A stretch of 64,000 nt of DNA. Source: Topomyia yanbarensis. Lineage: Eukaryota > Arthropoda > Insecta > Diptera > Culicidae. The notes under the pieces are model-generated. The model worked only from the letters and a program-made list of their open reading frames with translations, ran no database searches and was not told where the DNA came from. This document shows, piece by piece, positions 9,898 to 20,735 of this stretch. How positions within the stretch are numbered: position 1 is the stretch's first letter; each line of letters opens with the position of its first letter. The translations under genes were made by a program, and so were the position numbers. The stretch is taken from positions 362,010,271 through 362,074,270 of the forward strand of contig NC_080672.1 of assembly GCF_030247195.1 (NCBI RefSeq). Direction: 5' to 3'.

Positions 9898-10493
9898 CAG
9901 TGTTACCACAATCAAATCTTTACCGGGAGTTGAAAAATCTTTTGTATTTGTCCTTTTATATAGAAAAATCTGTACTGGAATCTGTAACAAAACAGTAACA
10001 TTCATATGAAACTGACATTTAGATGCGATATATGCGAGAAAGCTGCATGTAGTAAATCAAAGGGATGATGTAGGAATGAAGGCCGAGGAGATCTGCGCGA
10101 ATTGTCTGCTTTTATTTCTGTAAGCCCCATTCGATTGACTGCAAACAGATTTCTCATATCTCGCATCTTAATGTCGACAGCTCCAGTACCAGCGGGTGGG
10201 CGTAGGGTGGTAGTTGGTGCATCGATTGCCTTGTATGCAGCGCACCTGGGTTCGAGTTCCGACCCCGCACATAGGGCTAGAAATTTAAGAGATTTTTCTC
10301 GCCGCCATTTTGTCAGCGGCTTTACTTAATATTTGCCGGCTGTTTACCGGGTTTGCAGTGTTTAATTATTTTGCGCTGCACCAATCTGTACTTTTTTAAC
10401 AAAAACCTATAATCAGTACCGTGTAGAATCTGTACCAAAAATACTTTAAAAAGACGTACCTTTCTAGATAAATCTGTACTTGTGGCATCACTG
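9898..10493. mobile_element. hAT-type non-autonomous element
   Basis: The ends are CAGTGTTACCACAA on the left and, read from the right, CAGTGATGCCACAA: 12 of 14 positions match. The flanks TTTATAAG (9890-9897) and TTTATAAC (10494-10501) form an 8-bp duplication with one mismatch, as expected of hAT elements. The surrounding A-module consensus (AATTTATAAGTGCT...) continues directly across it. The interior holds a tRNA-like sequence but no transposase. Confidence 0.75.
10186..10290 (+). repeat. tRNA-like (SINE-type) module inside the hAT-type MITE
   Basis: Contains a GGTTCGAGTTCC B-box-like motif preceded by a TGGTAGTTGGTGC region resembling an A box, at tRNA-like spacing, and ends ACCCCGCA. 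Pairing of the stems is imperfect, so it is taken as a tRNA-derived SINE or pseudo-tRNA fragment and not a functional tRNA gene. Confidence 0.5.
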
Positions 10494-10602
10494 TTTATAA
10501 CTTCTAAAACGTTCACTTAATCACCGGGGCCCTTTCGATACAGTGGGTGCGGGTGTAGGTGTGCTTGGAGGATCGCGTATGGTTCGAACGTTTGTTCGTT
10601 AA
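10494..10602 (+). repeat. A-module array, copy 1, middle part
   Basis: Resumes the A unit after the hAT-type element: ACGTTCACTTAATCACCGGGG, GCGGGTGTAGGTGTGC, then a GATCGCG..GCGTTTG-like segment. It is cut by a TTAA MITE at 10603. Confidence 0.65.
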
Positions 10603-11285
10603 GGGGTTATATACAAAGTTGAGACTCGAAAGTTCGAAAAAAATTAACTACTTATTCTAAAAGTAAATACTTTCAAAAATATTTGTGCGAAATTTCATCC
10701 AATTCGGAGCACTAGATTTAAAATAACGGCCATTCGTAGCGCGCTGGTTCCTTCCTTCCAAAACCTTGCAGGCGATTATCTCGGAATGCAATTTTGTGAA
10801 AGGGAACGTTGCGGTGAACGTAATACATATCTCAAAAGTTATTCAAATATTTTTTTAAATTGTTTGTATTTACATTCTCGTATACTTGAACGGTTCATTT
10901 TTTATCCAAAATTTTTCTATTCTTTGCAATGAATTTTTGTTTAAAATTTTCATCCGGTGTCATCGATTTTTTCGTCAACATTATTCTTAATTGGATTTTT
11001 TTGAGACTGCACCATTCCAATAAACCACAATATGTACATTTTCCTTCAATTTTTTTTAATTTTTTTTTTCAGTTGAGCGGTTTGCCTTAGACATTGTTCA
11101 CCGCAAACTTCTGCGAAAAAATGTGCTTTGGGGGAGAGGTCATAGCTACGACAATTTTCAATATTTTTCTTAAACAACATAGTTTTATTTTATTCGATAG
11201 TACTACCGATAAATTGTCATTAGCTTTTTCAAACAAAATTTACATGAACTTTTAAAAAATCATTAATTTAGCTCGCTTTAACCCC
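10603..11285. mobile_element. TTAA-type MITE inserted in the A array
   Basis: Ends are GGGGTTA and TAACCCC in inverted orientation. TTAA lies on the left (10599-10602) and TCAA, one mismatch, on the right (11286-11289). Aligning the flanks with other A units shows a clean interruption at CGTTAA|CGTG. No coding capacity. The TTAA target suggests the piggyBac superfamily. Confidence 0.65.
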
Positions 11286-11289
11286 TCAA

Positions 11290-11545
11290 TGCGTTTGATC
11301 GTATGTTTGTGTTAGCGTGTACGTAACTTGGCGTGTCTAAATTCGATTGTATAACCGTAAAGCCATTCGTGTATTGTCGACAATTCTTGAAAAATTGCGC
11401 GAACCTGGAATGCTGAAATTTGGGTGTACGGTTCACATGCTAGAAGCGAGCGAAGTACCTCATATCACTAGAATTCTCGGTCTTGTTGCTCTGGAACTTG
11501 TCCTTCTTTATTGTTGCTTCAACCTGGAGGGTCTTTCGTATATAC
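11290..11545 (+). repeat. A-module array, copy 1, trailing part
   Basis: Diverged continuation of the A unit: GTTTGATCGTATG, AGCGTGTACGTAACTT, ATTCGATT..ATAACCG, ATGCTAGAAGCGAG and CATATCACTAGAATTC all align with the later copies. Confidence 0.6.
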
Positions 11546-11869
11546 GAAAATAAATTCAATTTACAAAATAAGAGAGGAAAAAAGTTAATCGAATATTATT
11601 TCTATCGACTATCCAGGGCGCACTTCTTTTCACTTCTTGTGTTAATTTTCTTTCTTTGTGGTGTGCAATGGTCAGGTTTACCCTATGCCGTTTGATGATC
11701 TTACTGTCTGCCTTATCCCTCGCTTATATTTGTGTACATGTCATCGTCACTAGAGCTTTGATTTTCGCTGTTACATGTTTGGTGCTTTTTGTGTTTACGA
11801 ATGATTCTGGTATAGCCGTCTTCTTTCTTGTTCATTTCTTCCCTAGGTATGTTAACTGTTAGCTTGGAG
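11546..11869. other. unclassified pyrimidine-rich DNA
   Basis: An open frame of 68 codons (11656-11862) gives a very hydrophobic peptide, but this follows from the TC-rich composition and no motif is visible. I see nothing else. Confidence 0.35.
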
Positions 11870-12110
11870 ATACAAAATATGATAGTTGTCGAGATATTTG
11901 GAATTTTGTTTCAACAAAAACAATAAAATCGTGAATTTACACCCTTTTTATAAGTTATTCGCGTTTCTTCATCATGAACTATCAACAATTTTCATCGATT
12001 TAAATATGAAAAACATTTTTTTAGTGTATTTGCATCATGGAGAAGCTATCAATAAAAAATTAAAAAAAATAATTTTGTATGCTGTTCGAAAGCGGTTCGG
12101 GTTTTAACCT
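11870..12110. repeat. second relic arm of the long foldback family
   Basis: Resembles the 22-24 kb foldback arm: TCGAGATATTTGGAATTTTG, ATAAGTTATTCGCGTTTC, and the TTTTTAGTGTATTTGCATCATGGAGAAGC region. Only one arm is present. Confidence 0.5.
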
Positions 12111-12454
12111 CTGATCTGTACGAGATGAGGAAGTAGACTGACGGGATCGAGTTTTTATCAACGCGAAAGCTTTGAGCGTTTGCATGTGATCGCGCTCATG
12201 GGCGCAAGGGCAGAAAGAGAAAGCAATAGCAAAAGAAGAAACAACAAATTAATTAGACATTCATTCAGTACAAGTTATATGGACGTCATGTACTACAATA
12301 ATTAAGAGAAAGACATTAGATATTGGGACAACCATGCGCAGAACAAAAAAAATGGAATGAAATGTGAGAAAGGCAAAGATATACAGCACATGAAAATAAA
12401 TATAATTATTCCTAAAACCACACAAATATTACAAACACTAACAGAATGAAAGAG

Positions 12455-12541
12455 GTCCATAAGCCCTTTCGGCTTCATCTACGCACGAATGTCGATTGTA
12501 ACCAACATCTTAAAGAAACTTTTTGTTAGAGGACAATATGA
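12455..12541 (+). repeat. B-module relic, left part
   Basis: CATAAGCCCTTTCGGCTTC and CATCTTAAAG..TTTTGTTAGAGG align with the end of the B modules at 21565, 53090 and 63630. The rest of the same module appears at 15430, after the LINE fragment, so the LINE entered this B module. Confidence 0.55.
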
Positions 12542-12646
12542 AAAAACTACTATTATCTGTTCAATCGAATACGAATTGCTATTTTCCTAGTTGACACTTT
12601 AAATGGAGATGTACGAATAGACTGGTATTAATTGTTGATAAAGAAG

Positions 12647-15251
12647 TCTGGTGGAGGAGTACTTATAGGCGTTTCGGCTCAATTTAATTCTGAAATTCTT
12701 CCCACAGTGAAGTTTAAAGAGTTTGAACATGTGTGGGTTAAAGCGAACATTTCAGGTGAAATACATGTTTTCGCCTCTATATTTCCCACCAGAGCATGCT
12801 AATATATCATCGTATGAAGTCGTTTTCGAAATTGCTGAACAAATTTTATTTGAACTTCCGGTCGAGGTCAAAGTTCACATTTACGGAGACTTTAACCAGC
12901 GCAATGCCGATTTTATTCCGGATTCTGAAAATGAAAATATTCTAATCCCAGTCGTATGAGAAAACGAAACATTGAATTTCATCTTTGACAAAACTGCTAG
13001 CATAGGATTAAATCAAATAAATCATGTAAAAAATCAACAGAATTGCTATCTTGACCTTTTATTTACAAACACTCAGGAAAATTTCTGTGTATCTGAATCT
13101 TTGGCTCCTTTGTGGAAAAATGAAGCTTTTCATACTGCTATTGAATTTTCTTTGTTCATCCATAAAAATCAAGAACCCAACGTCTATGACTTTGAGGAAG
13201 TCTTTGAATACCATAAAGCTAATTATGACAATATCAGACGGAAGGTAGGTAATGTCGACTGGCAAAACACTCTTAGGAATGAAGCGAATATTGAAACCGC
13301 CCTGGACGTATTTTACAAAATGATTTTCGAAATTATTCATGAAGAGGTGCCCATTAAGAAGAAAAGACGACACGGTAGCTCGGAGCATCCTATTTGGTAC
13401 AACAGGCAAATTAAAAATCTGAAAAATAGGAAACAAAAAGCCCACAAGCTATACAAGAAAAATCAAAATAACGAGCACTTGGAACAATATCTCGACATTT
13501 GCGATAAACTAAATATTGCCATAGATTCTGCACTTGCGGATTACAACTCCAAAACTGAACAGCAGATTAAATCCAGTCCAAAGAATTTTTTTAACTACGT
13601 CAAAACTAAATTAAAATCAGACAATTTCCCATCAACAATGCACTTGGATGACAACGTACATAATAGCCCGAAAGAAATCTGCAACATATTTGCAACATTC
13701 TTCCAAGAAATATATACAACTTTTTCTGAACAAGACCGCGATCGCGATTATTTTGCTTTTCTTCCAGATTTTCCTATGGATATTGGTGTCAGTCATGTCA
13801 TAGTGGAGGACATTTTCAATGCTCTAAATCATTTGGATTCATCAAAAGGTGCTGGCCCTGATGGAATTCCACCATTATTTATGAAAAACCTAGCAACCGA
13901 GCTTACAACTCCATTGTTCTGGCTCTTTAATATGTCTTTACAATCTGGAGAGTTCCCCAAAACATGGAAGAGTTCTTTCTTAGTACCTATATATAAATCT
14001 GGGAAAAAATCTGACGTTCGCAATTATCGTGGAATAGCCATAATCTCCAGCATTCCGAAACTTTTTGAACCAATCATTAACGAAAAAATATTTCTTCAAA
14101 TAAAAAACAGAATTACTAACCTCCAACATGGCTTCTTCAAAGGTCGTTCGACCTCAACAAATTTACTAGAATTTATTAACTATTCACTGATTGCAATGGA
14201 CAATGGAAACTACGTGGAAGCACTTTACACAGACTTTAGTAAAGCATTTGATCGAATCGACATCCCAATGTTACTTTATAAATTAAAAAAGATGGGAATT
14301 GAGCCTGAGCTGCGTACGTGGTTAGAATCATATCTATCCAACCGCCAGCAAATAATCAAATTCAAAGGAAAGCAATCTAATCCAATTGAAGTCACCTCAG
14401 GAGTTCCACAAGGCTCTCATTTAGGACCTCTATTGTTTATTTTATATGTGAACGATATTTCCTTCCTTCTCAAAAAACTGAAAGTACTAATCTATGCCGA
14501 TGACATGAAACTTTACTTGGAGATAAGAAATGCCGAGGATATTGATACATTCCAAAACGAAATTCTAGTTTTCCACACGTGGTGTCAAAAAAGCCTCCTA
14601 CAGCTAAACGTGAAAAAATGCAATTCAATCACATTTAGTTTAGGCGTTATATTAGATTCCAAGTTAAATTTTATTGATCATTATAACACAATTATTCACA
14701 AAGCTAACAACATGCTCAGTTTTATAAAACGCTTTAGTTATCATTTTGTAGATCCGTATACAATCAAAACATTATATATTGCTTATGTTAGGTCGATATT
14801 GGAATATTGCAGCATCATTTGGTGCCCTTTTTCAAGCACACATGAAGAACGAATAGAATCTGTACAAAAACAATTCATATTATTTGCCCTTCGTAAACTA
14901 GGTTGGATAGCATTTCCTCTGCCATCTTATGAAGCACGCTGCATGCTTATCAATATACAAACATTGAAGGAACGTCGTGAATTTGCAATGCTTTCGTTCA
15001 TTAATAATATCGTCTCGCATCGTATTGATTCAGCCGAAATTTTATCCAAATTAAACTTTTATGCACCTTCTCGACAGCTACGAAACCGAAGCATATTTTC
15101 AATAACTCCATATCGCACAAATTATGCAAAATATGGCCCTATAAATCGAATGATGGCTGTTTATAACCGCTATTGCGAATCAATTGATTTTACAAAGTCC
15201 AAACTAAAACTCACACAATATTTTATACATAAAAGAAATTCTAACGCATAA
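12647..15251 (+). pseudogene. LINE ORF2 pseudogene: endonuclease remnant plus reverse transcriptase
   Basis: Readable pieces in order are the endonuclease motif SGGGVLIGV (from 12647), a frameshift near 12790, IYGDFN, an in-frame TGA at 12957-12959, then a frame open from 12972 to 15251 (its first codon is TTG, so it is a continuation and not a true start). RT motifs include TDFSKAFDRID, SGVPQGSHLGPLL and YADD (14493-14504). Between SITFS and LGVILDSK the usual ~30-residue linker is missing (about 14640), an internal deletion. The protein would lack a full endonuclease, so the copy is dead despite its 760-codon open stretch. Confidence 0.85.
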
Positions 15252-15377
15252 GAAAATGATTCTGTAAAAGCTGAAATTGTTTTATTTATAATAAAATTAC
15301 GTATATATATATATATTTTAGTAAATAAGAAAAATGTAAACATTACTGTAACTATACCAGTCTACATCGATTGACGA

Positions 15378-15401
15378 AATAAATAAATAAATAAATAAAA
15401 T
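15378..15401 (+). repeat. (AAAT)n microsatellite tail
   Basis: About five AAAT repeats directly after the 3' UTR; this marks the 3' end of the second LINE. Confidence 0.8.
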
Positions 15402-15429
15402 ACATTAATGCGCTAAATTTATTCAAACT

Positions 15430-15500
15430 TATACATGTAATATTGCTTGAAGATGTTTGCAGCACCGTCAAGCCAATCAACCTAGGGGTGGATAAAATGA
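15430..15500 (+). repeat. B-module relic, right part
   Basis: TGCTTGAAGATGTTTGCAGCACCGTCAAGCC matches the B-module end (GATGATGTTTGCAATACCGTCAAACC) at 21640, 53190 and 63745. Confidence 0.55.
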
Positions 15501-15998
15501 TCGAATATGTATTTGTGATTAAAATTTACGATGGTTTGAGCTCTTTTGAATGAGCCAGTATACTTACTGGAGCAAAATTCTGTCGGAGCAGAGAGCTCCT
15601 CTTCTATGCCGGATTGTGCAAATGTTGAGCGATTTCTCACGGTAAGTATGTGCAGATTAGTACTACTTAAATGCCGTCCCAAATGATTTTCATGCGGTTA
15701 CATTACAGCCGATTATGAATGGAAGCGCGTTTTGGTTAGAGTATGACACAATCTCTTTGAAATCAATCAATAATTCATTGTGCGACAATAGACGTATTTC
15801 CTATCTAAGTTAATCACCGCCATAAAGATTACTGGTTAGATATGCAAGCTTTTTATTTTTTTTATTGCAAAAAGCCTCAGCTCAATTTAGTTTTTTCATA
15901 TTTATAAACAAACGTGACTTTAAGATATTTATGATGCAGGATGAGAAAATAAAAATAATTCTGCACTGTTACCTCAAAAATCCACCAGAGTAAATTAC

Positions 15999-16880
15999 AG
16001 AGCTAGCAAAGCTATATCTTAAAAATACTGTGGCTCGTGTGATTATATAGTACGAAGTAGAACCATCAGCTGCTGTTGAAGGTCATTCAAAAAATCGATG
16101 CTGATCCCTAAGCTGCCTAAGCTCGACCCTCATTAACAGAAGACAAAGATTAAGCCCGTACGATATTAAGCCTGTTCTAATGATTCTCCCACTTCTAGTT
16201 TTCCGATCTGTTTACTTCACATCCTTGCTCTCACTTAAGTAGTATGGCTCTAATTTTCATAACTTTCCCTACCCAGTAATCTCTAGCTAATTGAATGTCG
16301 TTAAAACGTAAAAAAGAAAATGTGACTAACATAGTCGAAATAAAAAAGGAAAAAAAATCTCGAATAAAGATTTGGTGAAAAAGTGAATGCTAACTGCTGG
16401 TACGGTCACCGAGAAGACTACAAATGCTAGCGGGCAAGTGAACAAACCCAACCGAAGCTTTTAACAACAAACATTGGCCTGAACTCGGACCCGTAAGCTG
16501 TACGACCAGGTGCTGACGAAACTCGATTGATGTGTCTTAATCGACGATGAAAGCTATGCGAAAGGCGATTTCAAACAAATCCCGTGGCTTAAATTCAACA
16601 AGGCTCATGCTGGTGGCAATGCTTTTTTTGTCAGATTGATGTTTGTTTTTGCGAATAAGTTGGTGAACAAAAATATGATTTGGCAAGGAATCTATGCCTG
16701 CGGTAAGAAAACCACCGTTTTTGTGACAGATAATACCATGAACTCGGGAGTATACAAAAGAATGTGTCTCAACAAATGGTCTAGTTACTTTTTGGCCGGA
16801 TTTAGCCAGCTAGTTGTGCTTACACCCAATTTTCACCTTGGTTGCGAAAAATTGGTTTTCAGCCAAAAATACCAAGGTGT
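15999..16880 (+). pseudogene. mariner-superfamily (ITmD37E-like) transposase remnant
   Basis: Decayed DDE/D transposase. The N-terminal helix-turn-helix piece (ELAKLYLKNTVARVI) starts at 15999. The catalytic core follows at about 16490: KLYDQVLTK, CVLIDDESYAKGDFKQIPW with the first Asp, MIWQGIYACGKK, and after a +1 frameshift FWPDLAS with the second Asp (near 16792-16812). The final acidic residue region is not recognisable. A dispersed repeat (16113-16359) separates the two parts. Stops and frameshifts make it non-functional. The family call rests on remembered mosquito ITmD37E motifs and would need a search. Confidence 0.75.
16113..16359 (+). repeat. dispersed ~245-bp repeat, copy B
   Basis: Sister of 2108-2350, lying between the helix-turn-helix and catalytic parts of the mariner remnant. 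Ends in the same A-rich tract. Confidence 0.55.
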
Positions 16881-17024
16881 ATATTAGCTTGCTAAACCTA
16901 ACCAAAGGTTTCGATTTCACTAGTTCTTATCAGCCCAAAATAAACTTCTTTTCCTGCGGGACATCGCATTTGACTAGAGGTTTGCTCAGGAATGCAAGTT
17001 GTATTTCCGTTTCTTGGAGTTAGC

Positions 17025-17090
17025 GTCAATTCGGCGCTAGCTCAGTCCTGTCACTACGTTAGTGTTGGATTCTAATGCGACGCAAATTCC
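17025..17090 (+). repeat. ~60-bp direct repeat, left partner
   Basis: CGGCGCTAGCTCAGTCCTGTCAC...GGATTCTAATG aligns with 19018-19078, just ahead of the A array. Origin unknown. Confidence 0.5.
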
Positions 17091-19014
17091 ATAACTAATT
17101 TATCATTTTTGTTTATGAAAACTGATATTGTGTCCTGAAGCGCGGTAAGGATTATTGGATGGTAAAAGGCCATATATTTTTAATTAAAATATATTTTGAC
17201 AATTCATGGTAATTCAACGTAACAATTTCAAAAAGTATATTAGATGCATATTTTTCCAAAATCCGTTCTCGAGTTGTAGCAAAGTTAAAATCAGGAATTT
17301 CATACTTTTAAATCGTTTTAAGTATTAAAGTACGAATTTGAATAGTAAATAAAAATTCCAATCATTATTTTAAAATTCAAAACTCATTTTTCCCATAACA
17401 TTCCGGACATCCTTTACATTTCATATCACGTTCACATTTTACCACCTTCACAGTAGGTACTAAAACTCGCCTTCCCAATTAGTAGCATTTTATCACATAA
17501 TTTAACCCCCGTTCGCCGCTGTTGTCGTGCTCATTTTCCAATGTCAGCGCTCAAAGCCAAGTTTTAGTTCCTGTTTTTGTTCAAGGTAAAACCATCACAC
17601 GACAACTTTTTCCCTCCCTATACATACGCCATTTACGGCTGACGGTCGATCCAGCGGCGCATCGAGTTTTTCTTCAACTCAAGAAGCCTTCGCGGCATCG
17701 TCGAAGTCGTCGGCTGTGTTTTTACCATATAATTATGGCACCCGCCGCTGCTGCACCTCGTGTGTCGATTATTAAATAATTTCTTCCAATTGAAACATTC
17801 CCTTTCGGAAGCAATATCAGTACCTGCTGGTAGTCACTGGTTGGTTCGTTGGTTAGTCGGCGACAAGAGCACAAGGTTCCACCACGACAGGCCGTCGGGT
17901 AATTACTAATTAGCCTACCGTCGCATTAGTGAGGTGCAACAAATCCGCTTTCATAATACCTGTGTGTATTGTGCACAGTAGCTGAGGAAGTCCCCGAGGC
18001 CGTGGTCCGATGCAGTGGTTTGATTTTTATCTCCTCTGGAGAGAGACCGACTTGGGAGTCGGGTTTACGCACCCCGACGGACGGGTTGTGTATAAAGTCG
18101 CATAATATATGTTGTCGAATCGAAAATCTATCGATGATAGGTGCGGCGGTTCGGCAAACCGATCGTCTAGTTAGAGTCTAATATCCAACCATCATCAACA
18201 TGCTTGCCCAAACCGAATGGCAGCGCAGGGGAAAGTCGAAAGCATTCCGGTTCCTGCGAATTTATCAATTTAAATGGAAGATCTTCAGGTTTCCCCGATG
18301 GTAACGCAGGTGTGGTCTCTGCCGGTCGGGGTGCAGTGGAATTGCGAATGACAAACAAGTGGCTAGGTGTCATCGAACGGATTATGGGGAACCCGTTTTC
18401 GGTTTGATTGGTTGGTTTTTCGTTTGTGCCTGCAAGATCGATGAAGGAATTGTGAGTCTGGTGACGTTAATACTTTGCTGCCGGTTATGAATCTGGCGCG
18501 GTTGAAGAAGAAAATCCGAGCTTGATGAATGCTGACTGTAAATGGCAATTGGGACCATTAATCTTGCACTTTTAACCAGACTGGCGCAAGTAAGCGCACT
18601 TTCAGGACGGACGATTAACGACAGAGCAGATGATTACCCTGTGAGAAATTCTTGATACATTTCAGTAATTTAACTTGCAAACACATCCTCTGTTTAGGGG
18701 GATTTGTAGGTAGCGTACGATTCAGTGAAACGAAACGAACTGTGTCAGATAACGGTAGAGGACTTGACTTTCCTACAGAGCTAACTAATTTGAATTCGCC
18801 AACACTGGATCGATTAAAATTAATTGAAATTATGGGGATTTGCCATGACTGTGTCTAGCGGCCCTTCCGACACAGCAGATGTTTGTATTTTTCGCAGACC
18901 GTGGAACTCAAATGATGGTCACGTCAACAATACTCTTTTCTGATTTCGCTATCCGCGATTTTAAGTGAACGTATTTGGCCTACGAAGACACAAGAAAAGG
19001 AGCTTGTTTTAAGC
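17091..19014. other. apparently single-copy DNA, no gene recognised
   Basis: More even base composition than the flanks, especially 17500-18560, and no repeat partner in this window. Open frames of 60-85 codons exist on both strands but overlap each other and show no motif. It could be host intergenic or intronic DNA. Confidence 0.35.
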
Positions 19015-19017
19015 TGA

Positions 19018-19078
19018 TCCGGCGCTAACTTAATCCTGTCACCAAGTTAATGTCGGATTCTAATGAGACCAATTCGAA
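19018..19078 (+). repeat. ~60-bp direct repeat, right partner
   Basis: CGGCGCTAACTTAATCCTGTCACC...GGATTCTAATG matches 17025-17090 with several changes. It abuts the start of A array copy 2. Confidence 0.5.
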
Positions 19079-19081
19079 TTG

Positions 19082-20735
19082 CAATTTTTTTTCGAGAGTT
19101 GTCCAACTGGAGCTGTAGAGCTAGGTTCTCGGAAGGGCTCCCCGTCAGAATCACATACTACAATTTGCAGACGAGACAGGCAATGTCGCCCAATAAAACA
19201 CTGCTTTAGGCCAATTGTAGCGGGCCGTGATTCTGAATGTGATATTCATTGTACGGTTCAGGTATGTGCGGGCGTAGGGACTCGCGATCGCGTGTATCAT
19301 CGCGAAGAGCTCGAGCATTTGTACGTTAACGTGTTCGATCGCGTGTGCGTTTGTATGTCGCGTGTGCTAACGTGTATGTAACTTCGCGTGTATAACCGTG
19401 TGCCTTTCGCATATTCGCATGTGTTCTTGGATAATCGCGCGCGGACCGTGAATCTAATACTTTATTTTTTGGTCTACTGCTAAGATACTAAGAATGTGAG
19501 ATCCTCCATAACACTAGAGTGCCCGGTGACGTCGCTATGGAACGCGTTGTCTAGTGGATATGTGCCTTATTTTTTTTTGGTCCTACTGAATGTATGGACC
19601 TAAGTTATTAGGACAGAGAGTAATGGTTTCCGGACGTGACCAATTCATGAGTGCGCGAAAACGGACGTTCGTAGGTTCGTGTTTGAGACAGCGTTTGAAA
19701 CTTCGTGAGTGCTAAAACGTTCTCCTTATTATCGGGGTGTTATTAAGTTTGCGCAATCGCGAACGTAGGTGTGCGTTGTTAATCGCGAAGGGCTTAAGCG
19801 TTCGTACGTTAACGTGTTTGTCACGTGTGCTCGCGTTCATGTGACTTCGCGTGTACAAGACTGGATTTTGTAACCGTGTGGCATTTCCTATATACGCGTG
19901 CGTTCTTGGATGGTCAAGCGGACCTTCATTCTGAGAGTTTGTTTTTGGTGTACAATTCACATTCTGACAGGGAGTAAGTTACCCCATATCACTAGAGTCC
20001 TCTGTCATGTCGCCATGTAACGTGGTGTCCAGTGGATATGAGAGCTTTCTTTTTTTTAATTGATCCAATTGAAGGCATGCACCTGGTCTGTTGATATCAA
20101 GGATAGAAACATCCGGAAGTGACCGATTCATGATCGTACGAGTGTGGGAGTTTTTAGGTTCACGCTTGAGATCGCGTTTGAAAATTTATAGGAGCTGAGA
20201 CATTCACTTTATCACCGGGATGTTATCATGTTCACGAGATCGCGGGTGTAGGTACCGTGGATGGTCGCGAAGGGCTCAAGCATTTGTATATTAACGTGAT
20301 TGTAACGTGTGTGTGACTTCGCGTGTATAATTTTGATTTTATAATGATGTAGCGTGTATTCTTGTTTGATCGCGCGCGGACCGTGAATCTGATGCTTAAT
20401 TTTTAGTGTATGGTACAGATGGTAGTCCGTTTCCCTATGGGGAAACTTGAGTTCCAGGTCATGTCAGCATGGAACGTGTTGTTTAGTGAATATGAGCGTC
20501 ACTTTTTTGATTGGTTCAACTGAAGGCATTCGTGACCGTTTCATGATCGCGCGAGGTGTGGGTTAATGTTTGAGACCGCGTTTGGAAGTTTAAAGATGCC
20601 ACGTTTACTTAACTACCGGGGTATTTTCATGTAGGCGAAATCGCGGGCGCAAGTATATGTGGATTACTGCAACTGCATGGTCCCGCCCGTGGCCAGGTCT
20701 GTGTTATCGCGAAGGCCACGAGCGTTTGTACCTAT
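19082..20735 (+). repeat. A-module tandem array, copy 2 (about 3.5 units)
   Basis: A CpG-rich tandem repeat. The anchor ATCGCGAAG..C..AGC recurs near 19298, 19777, 20258 and 20703, a period of about 445-481 bp. Each unit carries GTACGTTAACGTGTT-like, ACTTCGCGTGTATAA, GCGCGGACCGTGAATCT, CATATCACTAGAGT and TTCATGATCGCGCGAG-like blocks. Units are diverged from one another, yet each matches the unit in the same position of the copy at 57873. No coding capacity is evident. Confidence 0.85.

Larger units (their letters stand above)
12545..15401 (+). mobile_element. second, unrelated LINE (degenerate, 5'-truncated)
   Basis: A non-LTR element with no RNase H and no recognisable ORF1. A decayed endonuclease is followed by a long reverse transcriptase frame, a short AT-rich 3' UTR and an (AAAT)n tail at about 15378-15401. 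RT motifs resemble the CR1/L2/Jockey-type assemblage, but I cannot settle the clade by eye. The 5' boundary is approximate. It sits between two halves of a B module. Confidence 0.75.

Noticed and set aside
11656..11862. Hydrophobic small membrane-protein-like frame
   Set aside because: Hydrophobicity follows from TC-rich DNA. No start context, homologue or neighbouring gene supports it.
12972..12974. True start of the second LINE's RT at 12972
   Set aside because: The codon is TTG and the same frame continues upstream past a TGA at 12957, so it is a broken continuation of the endonuclease frame.
17522..17779. 85-codon frame as a host exon
   Set aside because: Overlapping frames of similar length exist on both strands nearby, with no splice or motif support.
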